A stretch of DNA of 64,000 bases, from the NCBI GenBank assembly GCA_937880755.1, contig CALGRX010000008.1:92047-156046 (forward strand), in the 5' to 3' direction. Source of the stretch: an uncultured Clostridia bacterium. Its GTDB lineage: Bacteria > Bacillota > Clostridia > Christensenellales > UBA3700. Shown here piece after piece: positions 17,004 through 25,174 of the stretch (position 1 is the stretch's first letter; every line of letters begins with the position of its first letter). The notes beneath the pieces were generated by a model that saw only the letters and a program-made list of their open reading frames with translations, was not told where the DNA came from and did not search any database. The position numbers were made by a program, and so were the translations under genes.

Positions 17004-17037
17004 TTTTGTTATTTTGTTATATTGTTATTTTGTTTTA
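17004..17037. repeat. TTTTGTTAT-type repeat before the 184-aa gene
   Basis: Second copy of the leader repeat, between the ATG at 16986 and the divergent regulator. Core TTTTGTTATATTGTTATTTT differs from 16411-16430 by one base. Confidence 0.5.
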
Positions 17038-17089
17038 GTGTTGTTTTAATCCGCATATTTTTAACCACTTATTATACCTATTTATTATA

Positions 17090-17126
17090 TTAGGTCTTTT
17101 GACCTATGTCAATACTTTAGACCTAA
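17090..17126. promoter_or_regulatory. candidate operator of the small XRE regulator
   Basis: TTAGGTC (17090-17096), GACCTA (17101-17106) and AGACCTAA (17119-17126) form overlapping inverted and direct half-sites in the space between two divergent genes. The regulator's apparent -10 box TATACT (17134-17139) follows, 6 nt before its ATG, with no good -35, which fits an autoregulated promoter. Confidence 0.5.
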
Positions 17127-17145
17127 GATATCGTATACTTATCGT

Positions 17146-17346
17146 ATGGAATATATTGACGTCTTGCAACAATTGATGTATGAAAAGGGCTATACGCAAC
17201 AGGCTTTGGCGGACGTGTTGGGGGTAAATCAAACGACGGTCAGCCAATGGTTGCTTGGCAAAAAGAAGCCGGGGTACAACAGCATAAGACTGATATACGA
17301 AAAGTTTGGGATAGAGCCCAACGACCTATTCGGAGTAAAAAATTAA
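17146..17346 (+). CDS. small XRE/Cro-type transcriptional regulator
   Basis: A 66-residue protein that is essentially a single helix-turn-helix domain. YTQQALADVLGVNQTTVSQW (residues 16-35) contains the two recognition helices. It has no partner domain, so it probably binds DNA as a dimer. There is no ribosome site; TATACT ends 6 nt before the ATG, so the mRNA may be leaderless. The palindromic half-sites upstream are its likely target. Divergent from the 184-aa hypothetical gene. Confidence 0.85.
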   Translation: MEYIDVLQQLMYEKGYTQQALADVLGVNQTTVSQWLLGKKKPGYNSIRLIYEKFGIEPNDLFGVKN

Positions 17347-17373
17347 GACGGCGAGTTGCCGTCTTATTTGTTG
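17345..17373. terminator. bidirectional terminator between XRE gene and glpK
   Basis: AAGACGGC / GCCGTCTT stem with a 5-nt loop. On the - strand the stem is followed by AATTTTTT, serving glpK; on the + strand it follows the regulator stop. A second TCGACACGTATCGA-type palindrome lies at 17389-17405. Confidence 0.75.
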
Positions 17374-17407
17374 ATATTTTGCGTTTTTGTCGACACGTAT
17401 CGACTTT

Positions 17408-18895
17408 TTATTGATATTTTGCTCTTGCTACGCTCTCGAGCCAACCCATTATAAGTTTCTCGCGCTTATCCTCTTGCATTGACGGACTAAACACTCTGTC
17501 TATCTCTCTATCCGTCTTGATATCGTCTACGCTTTTCCATACGCCAACGCCCAAACCCGCAAGATAGCAAGCCCCGAGCGCCGTCGTTTCTACCACCTTT
17601 GGTCTTACCACGTCCGCCTTGAGCAAATCGGCTTGGAATTGCATCAGCACGTTGGACACGCAGGCTCCGCCGTCCACGTTGAGCCCCCTAATATCTTGTT
17701 TGAGGTCGTTCTCCATAGCGTGTACCACGTCAAAGACTTGGTAGGCAATGGACTCGAGCGCGGCTCTTACGAAGTGTTCTCTCTTGGTGCCTCGGGTAAT
17801 TCCGCATACCATGCCTCTTGCGTCGGCTTGCCAGTGCGGTGCACCTAAGCCCACGAATGCCGGTACTATGTACACACCGCCCGTGTCGTGGCATTTCTCC
17901 GCTATCTCGTCGGCTTCTTTGGCGTGAGATATGAGTTTCATCTCGTCTCTAAGCCATTGCAACACCGCACCGCCGACAAATACGCTTCCTTCTAAGGCGT
18001 ATTGCGGTCTGCCGTTTTGTTCGCTGGCTATCAAGGTGGTCACCAAACCTCTGCGAGATACCACCGCCTTGTCGCCCGTGTTGACTAGCGTAAAGCAACC
18101 CGTGCCATAGGTGTTTTTACCTTCGCCCTTGTTGATGCACAAGTGTCCGAACAAAGCCGACTGTTGGTCGCCCGCCACGCCCGAAATAGGCAACTTCGCC
18201 CCCACGACATTAGGGTCCGTGTAGCCGAACAAGCCTTTGGACGGTTTGACCTTAGGCAACATACTCTTAGGAATGCCGAACAAACTCAGCAGTTCGCCGT
18301 CCCACTCTAGCTTGTGAATATTGAAGAGTAGCGTCCTGCAAGCGTTGGTGTAGTCGGTGGCGTGAACTCTACCTCCCGACAATCTCCACATAAGATAGGT
18401 GTCTATCGTACCGAAGAGCAGTTCGTCCCTCTCGGCTCTTGCTCTCGCGCCGTCCACGTTGTCGAGTATCCACTTGATTTTGCTTGCCGAAAAGTACGCG
18501 TCGATAGGAAGTCCCGTCTTGTCGTAAATCTTTTGCTCCAAGCCTTGCTTTTTGAGTTCGTCGCAATAGTCGGACGTTCTACGACACTGCCAAACGATAG
18601 CGTTGTAGACGGGTTCGCCCGTGTTTTTGTCCCACACCACCGTAGTTTCTCTCTGGTTGGTGATGCCCACCGCGACCACGTCGTCGATTTTTATCTCCGC
18701 CTTTTGTATCGCCTTGACCAAAGAATCCAATTGCGTACGCCAAATATCTTCGGGACGATGCTCCACCCAACCCGGGTGCGGATAGATTTGCTCAAATTCC
18801 GCTTGCGATTTGGCTACGATATTGGCTTTGTCGTCAAAGACGATAGCCCTCGAGCTGGTCGTTCCTTGGTCCAGCGCAACTATATATTTACTCAT
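17408..18895 (-). CDS. glpK: glycerol kinase
   Basis: A 495-residue FGGY-family kinase that phosphorylates glycerol to glycerol-3-phosphate, trapping it in the cell. Visible motifs include the N-terminal DQGTTSSRAIVFD, INQRE-containing region near residue 80, GTGCFTLVNTG and VGLGAPHW. AAGGGG precedes the ATG. It is the last gene of a four-gene glycerol operon, 124 bp after the DUF1667 gene; that gap contains a perfect 10-bp inverted repeat. No HPr phosphorylation feature was checked. Confidence 0.97.
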   Translation of the reverse strand: MSKYIVALDQGTTSSRAIVFDDKANIVAKSQAEFEQIYPHPGWVEHRPEDIWRTQLDSLVKAIQKAEIKIDDVVAVGITNQRETTVVWDKNTGEPVYNAIVWQCRRTSDYCDELKKQGLEQKIYDKTGLPIDAYFSASKIKWILDNVDGARARAERDELLFGTIDTYLMWRLSGGRVHATDYTNACRTLLFNIHKLEWDGELLSLFGIPKSMLPKVKPSKGLFGYTDPNVVGAKLPISGVAGDQQSALFGHLCINKGEGKNTYGTGCFTLVNTGDKAVVSRRGLVTTLIASEQNGRPQYALEGSVFVGGAVLQWLRDEMKLISHAKEADEIAEKCHDTGGVYIVPAFVGLGAPHWQADARGMVCGITRGTKREHFVRAALESIAYQVFDVVHAMENDLKQDIRGLNVDGGACVSNVLMQFQADLLKADVVRPKVVETTALGACYLAGLGVGVWKSVDDIKTDREIDRVFSPSMQEDKREKLIMGWLESVARAKYQ

Positions 18896-18932
18896 ATTTT
18901 TCCCCTTATATCAGTGTATTTGGTTGCGTTTC

Positions 18933-18976
18933 GTGCAAAAATTTCGCTAATAATTTCCCTTTCTCGATTTTTGCAC
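18933..18976. promoter_or_regulatory. 10-bp inverted repeat upstream of glpK
   Basis: GTGCAAAAAT (18933-18942) and ATTTTTGCAC (18967-18976) are exact inverted arms separated by 24 bp, within the gap before glpK. There is no T run after the stem on the - strand, so it is not a simple terminator. It may be an operator pair or an antitermination-type leader. Confidence 0.4.
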
Positions 18977-19019
18977 TATTGTGTCACATATTGGTATCGC
19001 CGATTGATTTTTGTGATTT

Positions 19020-19382
19020 TTATTGCTTTTTCGGCACGGTTTTGGTGACTACGAAGTCAACCCCGCTACCACAAACGTTCTTCACCGCCACGTCGCCTTC
19101 GTGCACGGGCGCGTCGAGAGTTATGCCTTTGAGTGCGTCGAGCGAGTCGAAGATGAGCTTTTTGTCAATACTCTCACTCGTCTTGACGGAAGTCATATTG
19201 ATAGTTCCGCCGTTGACTCTCACCACGCTCGTCACCATTCTCTTAGGACAAATCATCTCGTCCTTGGCGTACTTAGCGCCTCTGGGACAGGTGTTGCCCG
19301 TGACTTTGATATCGTTTAGGTCATTTGCGTCGACTTGCAAGTGGCAACCCATTGGACAACAAATACAAATCATCTCTTTCAT
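19020..19382 (-). CDS. DUF1667 protein of the glycerol operon
   Basis: A 120-residue cytosolic protein with CICCPMGC at residues 6-13 and later Cys34 (GNTCPRG), Cys47 (ICPKR) and Cys103 (NVCGSG), suggesting metal or iron-sulfur binding. This small family regularly accompanies GlpA-like and FAD/NAD oxidoreductases in Firmicutes. AAGGAGG lies inside the end of the preceding gene and the two genes are separated by one base, so they are coupled. It probably forms an electron-transfer subunit with the two oxidoreductases. Confidence 0.85.
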   Translation of the reverse strand: MKEMICICCPMGCHLQVDANDLNDIKVTGNTCPRGAKYAKDEMICPKRMVTSVVRVNGGTINMTSVKTSESIDKKLIFDSLDALKGITLDAPVHEGDVAVKNVCGSGVDFVVTKTVPKKQ

Positions 19383-19383
19383 T

Positions 19384-20643
19384 TTATGCCTCCTTTAGGC
19401 TGACAACAACCTTGCTTGCCTTTTTGATTTTATCCAGATGCGTAGCGTTGAGAGATATGGTTTCCATTTCTCCCGGTGCGACGATAGGTCTTTTTTTGCT
19501 AAAGATTTCTTCGCCGTCTGCCTCCACTACCAACCTCTTGTTCCTAAAGACGTTGGACACTCTCATCTTGAGTTTTAGGGTAGCGCAGTCGGTTTGTCTG
19601 GATATCTTTTGCGGAACGACGTATCTCACTCCGCCCGTAGCACTCACGTCAACGTAGTCTTTGGCTACCTTGCCCTCTCTGATATACGCCACGGCGCGTC
19701 TGCCCGCAAGTTCACTCTCCTCGCTTACGAAGTCTACGAGGTCGTGCACGTGCAATATGTTGCCACATTGAAAAATTCCTTCCACTGCCGTCATCATATC
19801 GTCGTCGACTATGCCTCCTCCCGTAATCGGACTGAGTTCCACGCCCGCCATCTTGGACAGCTCGTTCTCGGGCAACAAGCCCACGCTAAGTAGCAAGGTA
19901 TCGCACTTGATTTCTTCCGCCGTCGACATGATAGGGTTGAGCTTTTCGTCCACTTGCGCAATAACTACGCTGCTCACTCTGCCTTCGCCCTTGATATCCA
20001 CCACCGTGTGTGAAAACTTGAGCGGAATATCGTAGTCGTTGAGACATTGCACGATATTACGGTTGAGACCGCTACTGTAAGGCATCAATTCTACTACGGC
20101 TTTGACTTTAGCCCCCTCGAAGGTCATACGGCGAGCCATAATCAAACCTATATCTCCGCTGCCGAGGATAACCACCTCTTTGCCCACCATATATCCGTCT
20201 ATGTTTACGAGCTTTTGCGCCGTGCCCGCAGAGAATATTCCCGCGCATCTACTGCCCGCGATATTGATACCGCCGCGAGGTCTTTCTCTGCAACCGCACG
20301 CCAATATTATTGCCTTTGCCTTGTATTTTGCCAAGCCTTCCGCCTCGCTCACGCAAGTGATAACCTTGTCCTTGGTCACATTGATAACCGTTGCGCCGAG
20401 CTTATATTCTATGCCCCTTGTGACAACTTCTTTGACGTATCTGCCTGCGTATTCGGGCCCCGTCAGTTCCTCTTTGAAGGTATGCAGACCGAAACCGTTG
20501 TGAATACATTGGTTGAGTATTCCGCCGAGATTGGCTTCTCTCTCCAATATCAATATATCTCTCTCGCCCTCGTCGTACGCCGCCTTGGCAGCCGCAAGAC
20601 CGGCAGGTCCACCGCCTATAATAATCAAATTCTTCTCTATCAT
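19384..20643 (-). CDS. FAD/NAD(P)-dependent oxidoreductase of the glycerol operon
   Basis: A 419-residue pyridine nucleotide-disulfide-type oxidoreductase. The FAD-binding GGGPAGLAAA is at the N-terminus, a second dinucleotide fold contains GSGDIGLIMARR near residue 160, and the C-terminus is beta-rich. LNQCIHNGFG near residue 45 holds a cysteine. The start at 20643 overlaps the preceding stop (TAATG). It probably passes electrons from the GlpA-like subunit to NAD or another carrier. Confidence 0.88.
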   Translation of the reverse strand: MIEKNLIIIGGGPAGLAAAKAAYDEGERDILILEREANLGGILNQCIHNGFGLHTFKEELTGPEYAGRYVKEVVTRGIEYKLGATVINVTKDKVITCVSEAEGLAKYKAKAIILACGCRERPRGGINIAGSRCAGIFSAGTAQKLVNIDGYMVGKEVVILGSGDIGLIMARRMTFEGAKVKAVVELMPYSSGLNRNIVQCLNDYDIPLKFSHTVVDIKGEGRVSSVVIAQVDEKLNPIMSTAEEIKCDTLLLSVGLLPENELSKMAGVELSPITGGGIVDDDMMTAVEGIFQCGNILHVHDLVDFVSEESELAGRRAVAYIREGKVAKDYVDVSATGGVRYVVPQKISRQTDCATLKLKMRVSNVFRNKRLVVEADGEEIFSKKRPIVAPGEMETISLNATHLDKIKKASKVVVSLKEA

Positions 20644-22067
20644 TACTTTACCCTCCCGATGAGCAAATTGGAGCCTTTGCCAAACTTGGTCACGTCTTGC
20701 ATATCGACGCCCGTCTCTCTTGCCAAAATCTCCATAATTCTCGAGGTGCAGAATCCCGATTGACATCTTCCCATGCCCGCGCGCGTTCTTCTCTTGACGC
20801 CGTCAAGGTCCTTTGCTCCCAAAGGTCGGTTGATACTGTCGACTATTTCGCCTTCGGTAACGACCTCGCATCTGCATACCACTTTGCCGTATAGAGGGTT
20901 TTCGGCGATAGCCTTTTCTCTCTCGTCGTCCGACATCGTAGAGAATTGTTTGATACCCTTACGGATAGGGTTGAAGTCGGCGTTGACGCCAAGCTCCAAA
21001 TATTCGGCAACTTCCTTTGCTACGTGCACGGCTATGGCAGGGGCGGAAGTAAGTCCCGGAGACTCTATGCCCGCCACGTTGTAGAAGCCTTGCTTGGCGC
21101 TCATTCCTATCACGAAGTCGCCCTCTACGTTGTGCGCTCTAAGTCCGCTAAACTGAGTGATAACCATTCTCTTATTGAGACTTGGCACACTCTGACACGC
21201 CTTGGAAAAAGTTTCGTTTAGCCCGTCAACGGTGGTATAGGTGGAGAGCTTGTCGTCTACGTCCAAAGCCGTAGGTCCTAGCAAAATATTACCGTGAGTG
21301 GTTGGCGTAACCAAAATGCCCTTGCCCATTGCGGTAGGAAGTTGGAACAAAGTCTTGCCTGCAATATAGCCGACGGTCTTGTCAAGCAACATATATTCGC
21401 CCTTTCTCGCCACGATTTTTATCTTGTCGTCGCATACCATATTGTTGATTTCGTCGGCAAAAACGCCCGCGCAGTTGATAACGAGGTCGGCAGAGTAACT
21501 GCTTCCGTCCTCACATTCTATAACCCACTCGTCAGACTGTTTTATGGACGTAACCTTTTTGTTAAATTCAAAACTTACGCCGTTGGTATATGCATTTTCC
21601 GCATAAGCAATAGTCATCTCGTACGGACCGACTATGCCCGAGGTAGGCGCAACGAGTGCCGCAACTACCTTGTCGCTAACGTAAGGCTCTATCTCTCTCA
21701 CCTTGTCGCCCATCAATACTTCCAAGCCTTCGACTCCGTTTTTGATACCCTTTTGATACAAAGCCGTGAGAGCAGGGAAGTCTTGCTCGTCAAAGCACAA
21801 GACCATAGCACCTATTCTCTTGAAAGGGAAGTCGAGTTCTTTTGAAAGACGGTCGAACATTGGATTGCCGAGAATGTTGAATTTTGCCTTCAACGTACCC
21901 GGTTTGGCGTCAAATCCTGCGTGCACGATACCCGAATTGGCTTTACTCGTGCCACAAGCAACGTCGTTGTTGCTTTCTAGTACCAAAACGCTTGCGTCGT
22001 ATCTCGACAACTCTCTTGCTATCGAACAACCTATTACGCCCGCGCCGATGATGATAATTTTTTTCAT
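20643..22067 (-). CDS. GlpA-like FAD-dependent glycerol-3-phosphate dehydrogenase with BFD-type cysteine domain
   Basis: A 474-residue protein. GAGVIGCSIARELSRYD at residues 8-24 binds FAD, and a DAO-type fold fills the first 370 residues. The C-terminal 90 residues hold four cysteines (CRCE, then MGRCQSGFC) of a BFD-like [2Fe-2S] domain, as in GlpA-type enzymes. It likely oxidises glycerol-3-phosphate to dihydroxyacetone phosphate; a 2-hydroxyglutarate-type substrate is an alternative for this superfamily, but the glpK neighbour favours glycerol-3-phosphate. TAGGAG precedes the ATG and a SigA promoter lies at 22092-22120. Confidence 0.87.
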   Translation of the reverse strand: MKKIIIIGAGVIGCSIARELSRYDASVLVLESNNDVACGTSKANSGIVHAGFDAKPGTLKAKFNILGNPMFDRLSKELDFPFKRIGAMVLCFDEQDFPALTALYQKGIKNGVEGLEVLMGDKVREIEPYVSDKVVAALVAPTSGIVGPYEMTIAYAENAYTNGVSFEFNKKVTSIKQSDEWVIECEDGSSYSADLVINCAGVFADEINNMVCDDKIKIVARKGEYMLLDKTVGYIAGKTLFQLPTAMGKGILVTPTTHGNILLGPTALDVDDKLSTYTTVDGLNETFSKACQSVPSLNKRMVITQFSGLRAHNVEGDFVIGMSAKQGFYNVAGIESPGLTSAPAIAVHVAKEVAEYLELGVNADFNPIRKGIKQFSTMSDDEREKAIAENPLYGKVVCRCEVVTEGEIVDSINRPLGAKDLDGVKRRTRAGMGRCQSGFCTSRIMEILARETGVDMQDVTKFGKGSNLLIGRVK

Positions 22068-22091
22068 AATTCTCTCCTATTTTATGACCAA

Positions 22092-22120
22092 ATTATACCA
22101 CACCTATTTTTCCTTTTCAA
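22092..22120 (-). promoter_or_regulatory. SigA promoter of the glycerol operon
   Basis: On the - strand TTGAAA (22120-22115), a 17-bp spacer and TATAAT (22097-22092) lie about 25 nt before the first gene. Confidence 0.82.
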
Positions 22121-22334
22121 TAGGTAAATTGTTTTTAATATAAGAAAAGCGATACAAAATTTATAATTTTGTCCAAAATAGTAATCCTTTACCTAATCTA
22201 CGCCCCGTCAGCGAAAAATCACGTCGCCAAAGCCGCCCTTTCCTACACCGATATTTTGTAAAATACTCCCAATTTCTAATCCAAATCTTGCATAATCGAC
22301 TCTTACTTTGCACACTATAGCGATAGGAGGAATT

Positions 22335-22766
22335 ATGGATAAGCAATCTGAAAAACTCATCAAAAAGTGTAACAACGGAGCAAAAGTTGCTCTTAACACT
22401 TTAGAATGTATATTACCTTATTTACAAAAACAACAAATAAAAACCATGGTCAACGACCTAACCATTCGCCATAGAGATTACGTTGAAGAAACCAACGGCG
22501 CTCTTTTGTCCCAACAAGTCAAGCCTAACAGTCCGTCGCCTATCGTGAGAAAAATGGCAGGGATGGTCACCAAAATGAGACTCAAAAAAGGCGCTTCCGA
22601 GCAAAAGGTAGCCATGATGATAATTAAGGGCGCAGACAAGGGCATTGCACAAATCAACGTGGAACTTTCAAATAGATACGCAGCGAGCGAGACGGCAAAA
22701 AAGTATGCTCACAAGCTCATTGCCTTGCAACAAGACCTTATCAAATCTTTGAGAATTTTTTTGTAA
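22335..22766 (+). CDS. all-helical protein, possibly ferritin-like fold
   Basis: A 143-residue cytosolic protein predicted to be almost entirely helical, with regular hydrophobic spacing and several basic patches. AGGAGG precedes the ATG. The helix lengths (about 8-35, 36-60, 85-112, 113-140) would suit a four-helix bundle, but I see no convincing pair of metal-binding ExxH motifs, so a ferritin-like function is only a guess. It stands alone between the glycerol operon and yabP with its own terminator. Confidence 0.6.
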   Translation: MDKQSEKLIKKCNNGAKVALNTLECILPYLQKQQIKTMVNDLTIRHRDYVEETNGALLSQQVKPNSPSPIVRKMAGMVTKMRLKKGASEQKVAMMIIKGADKGIAQINVELSNRYAASETAKKYAHKLIALQQDLIKSLRIFL

Positions 22767-22780
22767 TAACTCAATTGTTG

Positions 22781-22807
22781 AAAAACTCGATACGTATCGG
22801 GTTTTTT
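22781..22807 (+). terminator. terminator with TCGATACGTATCG core
   Basis: A5 and CTCGATACGTATCGGG followed by T6, directly after the helical protein gene. It shares its core with the palindromes at 11567 and 50652. Confidence 0.7.
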
Positions 22808-23049
22808 GAACAAATAATCGAGTTTTTTCTAACACTGCAATAGACAAAGACTCAAATAACTAATTCGACGGCAAAAAGAATTATGATATAAATATGGGCT
22901 TGAAAATGGCATTTTTTCAAAAAAATCGATGTTCGCACAATTTTTGCATATTTTTTGACGCGACTTAAAGCTCTAAATAGCATATTTTTTGCAATCAAAA
23001 ATCAAAAAATAGCGACAAGTATTGAGTTTTTAGCCTCTAATAATCGTTG
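22808..23049. other. AT-rich intergenic region without visible gene
   Basis: The gap from 22767 to 23096 contains the terminator, then AT-rich sequence with no open frame of note, then the SigE-type promoter of yabP. I see nothing else in it. Confidence 0.6.
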
Positions 23050-23078
23050 TAATATGTCGAAAAGTCCTTGCATACAAT
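23050..23078 (+). promoter_or_regulatory. SigE-type sporulation promoter of yabPQ
   Basis: TAATATG (23050-23056), a 14-bp spacer and CATACAAT (23071-23078) match the mother-cell SigE consensus KMATATT-N13/14-CATACANT in all but one base. yabP is known to be SigE-dependent in Bacillus subtilis. The distance to the AAGGAG site is normal. Confidence 0.75.
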
Positions 23079-23096
23079 ATCAATAAGGAGAAAAAT

Positions 23097-23390
23097 ATGG
23101 ACGCTATCAACTCGCCTAACAAAAAAGAAAAAATTACTGCCCTCAACGCCATGACGATAGATTTCGGACAGCAATTTGTCATCAAAGGCGTGACCGGCAT
23201 CGCCGAATCTACCGACAAATCGCTCATAGCTTATTTGGGCGAAAATACCCTCAGCGTGAGTGGGGACAATCTCAACCTCGTACAACTCGACGTTGAACAA
23301 AAATACGCCGTCGTGTCGGGTAGCGTATCGGTCGTCAAGTATAACCAAGGAAAGGGCAAGTTATCCTTACTCAAAAAACTAGTAAAATAG
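23097..23390 (+). CDS. yabP: sporulation protein YabP
   Basis: A 97-residue protein of the YabP/YqfC family, made in the mother cell during spore formation. The family pattern is visible in FVIKGVTGIAEST, LGENTLSVSGDNLNL and SGSVSVVKY, a small beta-rich fold. AAGGAG lies 6 nt before the ATG, and a SigE-type promoter lies upstream. yabQ follows after one base. Its presence with gerA supports an endospore-forming lineage. Confidence 0.88.
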   Translation: MDAINSPNKKEKITALNAMTIDFGQQFVIKGVTGIAESTDKSLIAYLGENTLSVSGDNLNLVQLDVEQKYAVVSGSVSVVKYNQGKGKLSLLKKLVK

Positions 23391-23391
23391 A

Positions 23392-23727
23392 ATGCCAATA
23401 GAATTGTCGCAGAGCGTGTCCGAACAAGTTAAAGCCTTAGGCATATTTTTATTAGTCGGCATTGCCGTCGGAATAATCAACGTTATAATCAAAGTAATTA
23501 AGACACGCTACGCACTAAAGCTGTGGAGCGGTTACTTAGTCGACTTCCTGCGCGTCGTAATAGACGGCGCGAGTTTTGCTCTTTCTAGCAACGCCTTTTT
23601 TGATTTTAATATCCAAGCCTTTCACGTCTTTACCTACGTTACAACGGCAGCACTGACTTATAAGCTCTCTTATCTTATACTTATACCTACGCTAAAGAAG
23701 TACTTATACACAAAACGGTCTAAATAA
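23392..23727 (+). CDS. yabQ: spore cortex biosynthesis protein YabQ
   Basis: A 111-residue membrane protein of the YabQ family, required for cortex formation. Helices lie at about 14-37, 43-65 and 75-100; KLWSGYLVDFLRVVIDG is a family-like central segment. It starts one base after the yabP stop with only a weak ribosome site, so translation is probably coupled. The gene that normally follows (divIC/ftsB) is absent; instead a 2.1-kb gene-free region begins. Confidence 0.85.
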   Translation: MPIELSQSVSEQVKALGIFLLVGIAVGIINVIIKVIKTRYALKLWSGYLVDFLRVVIDGASFALSSNAFFDFNIQAFHVFTYVTTAALTYKLSYLILIPTLKKYLYTKRSK

Positions 23728-23869
23728 ACTACTCGTTTGAGCTTCGACACCTTACAAAAATATGGATTTAACGGTTATTTAGAAATAGAGTTTAAAAAGT
23801 AAATTATTGATATCGATAGGTTATAATTTAATAATTTTTAAAAAAAATTAAAAAATTTTTAAAAAAATA

Positions 23870-23967
23870 TTGCATTTATTATAGAAATGTGGTAACATAT
23901 AGTTACAGAAGATGTCCTAACATTATGTAAAAATGCGATTGTTCTCCCCCAAGACGTCGCATTTTTA
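23870..23967 (+). ncRNA. candidate short RNA or yabQ terminator
   Basis: TTGCAT (23870-23875), a 17-bp spacer and TAACAT (23893-23898) could be a weak SigA promoter. Sixty bases later, AAAAATGCGA (23929-23938) and TCGCATTTTT (23957-23966) form a 10-bp stem with an 18-nt loop containing CTCCCCC. This could encode a small RNA of about 65 nt, or the hairpin may simply end the yabPQ transcript. Confidence 0.35.
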
Positions 23968-24475
23968 CTTTTATGGATATTTTGGATATATTGATTTTGT
24001 GGTTATTCAATATAATTTTTTTGGTTTTTAATACACTCATTTTTTAAATAAGGGCAGGCTCTTTTATACCAATTATTACCGGCGTGAGATATGCCTTAAT
24101 AACTTTGCTTCTGCGGCTAAAATCCATATATTCTAGACTTCAACAACAACTTCAATCGGCTTATAATTATTGCATCGTACACTAAATCATGATATACGTG
24201 GCAAAGAGTTCGATTACTAATTACTGTCGACAACGACGTGATGGGGAATACGATATCATTACCGTTGTCTAAATTTAACTAAAATTCCTCGGATTGTTCG
24301 CCGGCTCATTCTTTATTTAGTTAAAATTGTCTTGATTAGATTGACAACACGCGCAACCATTACACCATCTAAATATAATGTGATTACAAAATTATGCTAC
24401 GTCTTAAAGTACTATAATATTATAATAATTACGTTATAGATGAATAATTAGCATTCGGGAGCGCAATAATATAAT

Positions 24476-24496
24476 GTTTCACAATTTTAGTGAAAC
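24476..24496. promoter_or_regulatory. split parS-like palindrome
   Basis: GTTTCAC (24476-24482) and GTGAAAC (24490-24496) are the exact halves of the parS palindrome but separated by 7 bp instead of overlapping at the centre. It could be a decayed or alternative ParB site, or a chance hairpin. Confidence 0.3.
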
Positions 24497-24661
24497 GGCT
24501 TTAATTATTCTTCGGTAGGTAGAATATTTTGCCCTTAAAATCGAGTGAATAATATAATTTATATTTATAAAAGTAGCGGAATTTGGCATATTTTAGGCTA
24601 GATTTAGCTAATTTTTGCTGTTTTTATTCATTTTAACGTTTCTACGAGGAGCGTTTTTTGT

Positions 24662-24731
24662 TGCACAATAGAATAAGCGGTAACCGTCAACAAAAAACAC
24701 GTGTTGACGCTTAGTGGTAACAACTTGTGCA
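24662..24731. repeat. long interrupted inverted repeat
   Basis: TGCACAA (24662-24668) pairs with TTGTGCA (24725-24731), and inside it CGTCAACA (24685-24692) pairs with TGTTGACG (24702-24709) with TAAGC / GCTTA extension. It would form a cruciform or a folded RNA of 70 nt. No U tract follows. Confidence 0.45.
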
Positions 24732-24803
24732 TAGTGGTCTGAGATTAAGTCTAATATAATGACAAGTGCGCTTGTATTTGTTCTAAGAATAGGTATATAT
24801 TGC

Positions 24804-24817
24804 GTTTCACGTGGAAC
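24804..24817. promoter_or_regulatory. parS site
   Basis: GTTTCACGTGGAAC, read on the - strand as GTTCCACGTGAAAC, is an exact match to the 14-bp core of the Bacillus subtilis parS site TGTTCCACGTGAAACA. The ParB gene is in this window at 38332. Confidence 0.8.
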
Positions 24818-25160
24818 TTAGTAGTAGGGGTACGTAATTAGCACCTAGCTACCAAAATACACGGGATAGTTATTTATAAAACGGCAATTAGTCTAATAGC
24901 AACATTCATATTGTGAGTTCCGATATCTAATATACGTTGCCCGGCACAGCTATTACGTGATATCAGCAAATAGAGCAAAATACGCCTCAGCTGTTTGTGG
25001 TACGCTGCAAGTTCAGACGCGTTACGATTATCCCAAAAAGTTGTTATGTCTAATTAGTAATATGTTGACAATAATTATTGAGCGAGGATGATAGCAACCA
25101 CAAGCAATACGGGCGGAGTTTAGATATGCTTTTAAAAATTATCATAACTACTGAGTAAAC

Positions 25161-25174
25161 GTTTCACGAGAAAC
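25161..25174. promoter_or_regulatory. near-parS site
   Basis: GTTTCACGAGAAAC differs from the symmetric parS core GTTTCACGTGAAAC by one central base, and is followed by A as in the consensus. It lies 357 bp from the stronger site. Confidence 0.55.
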
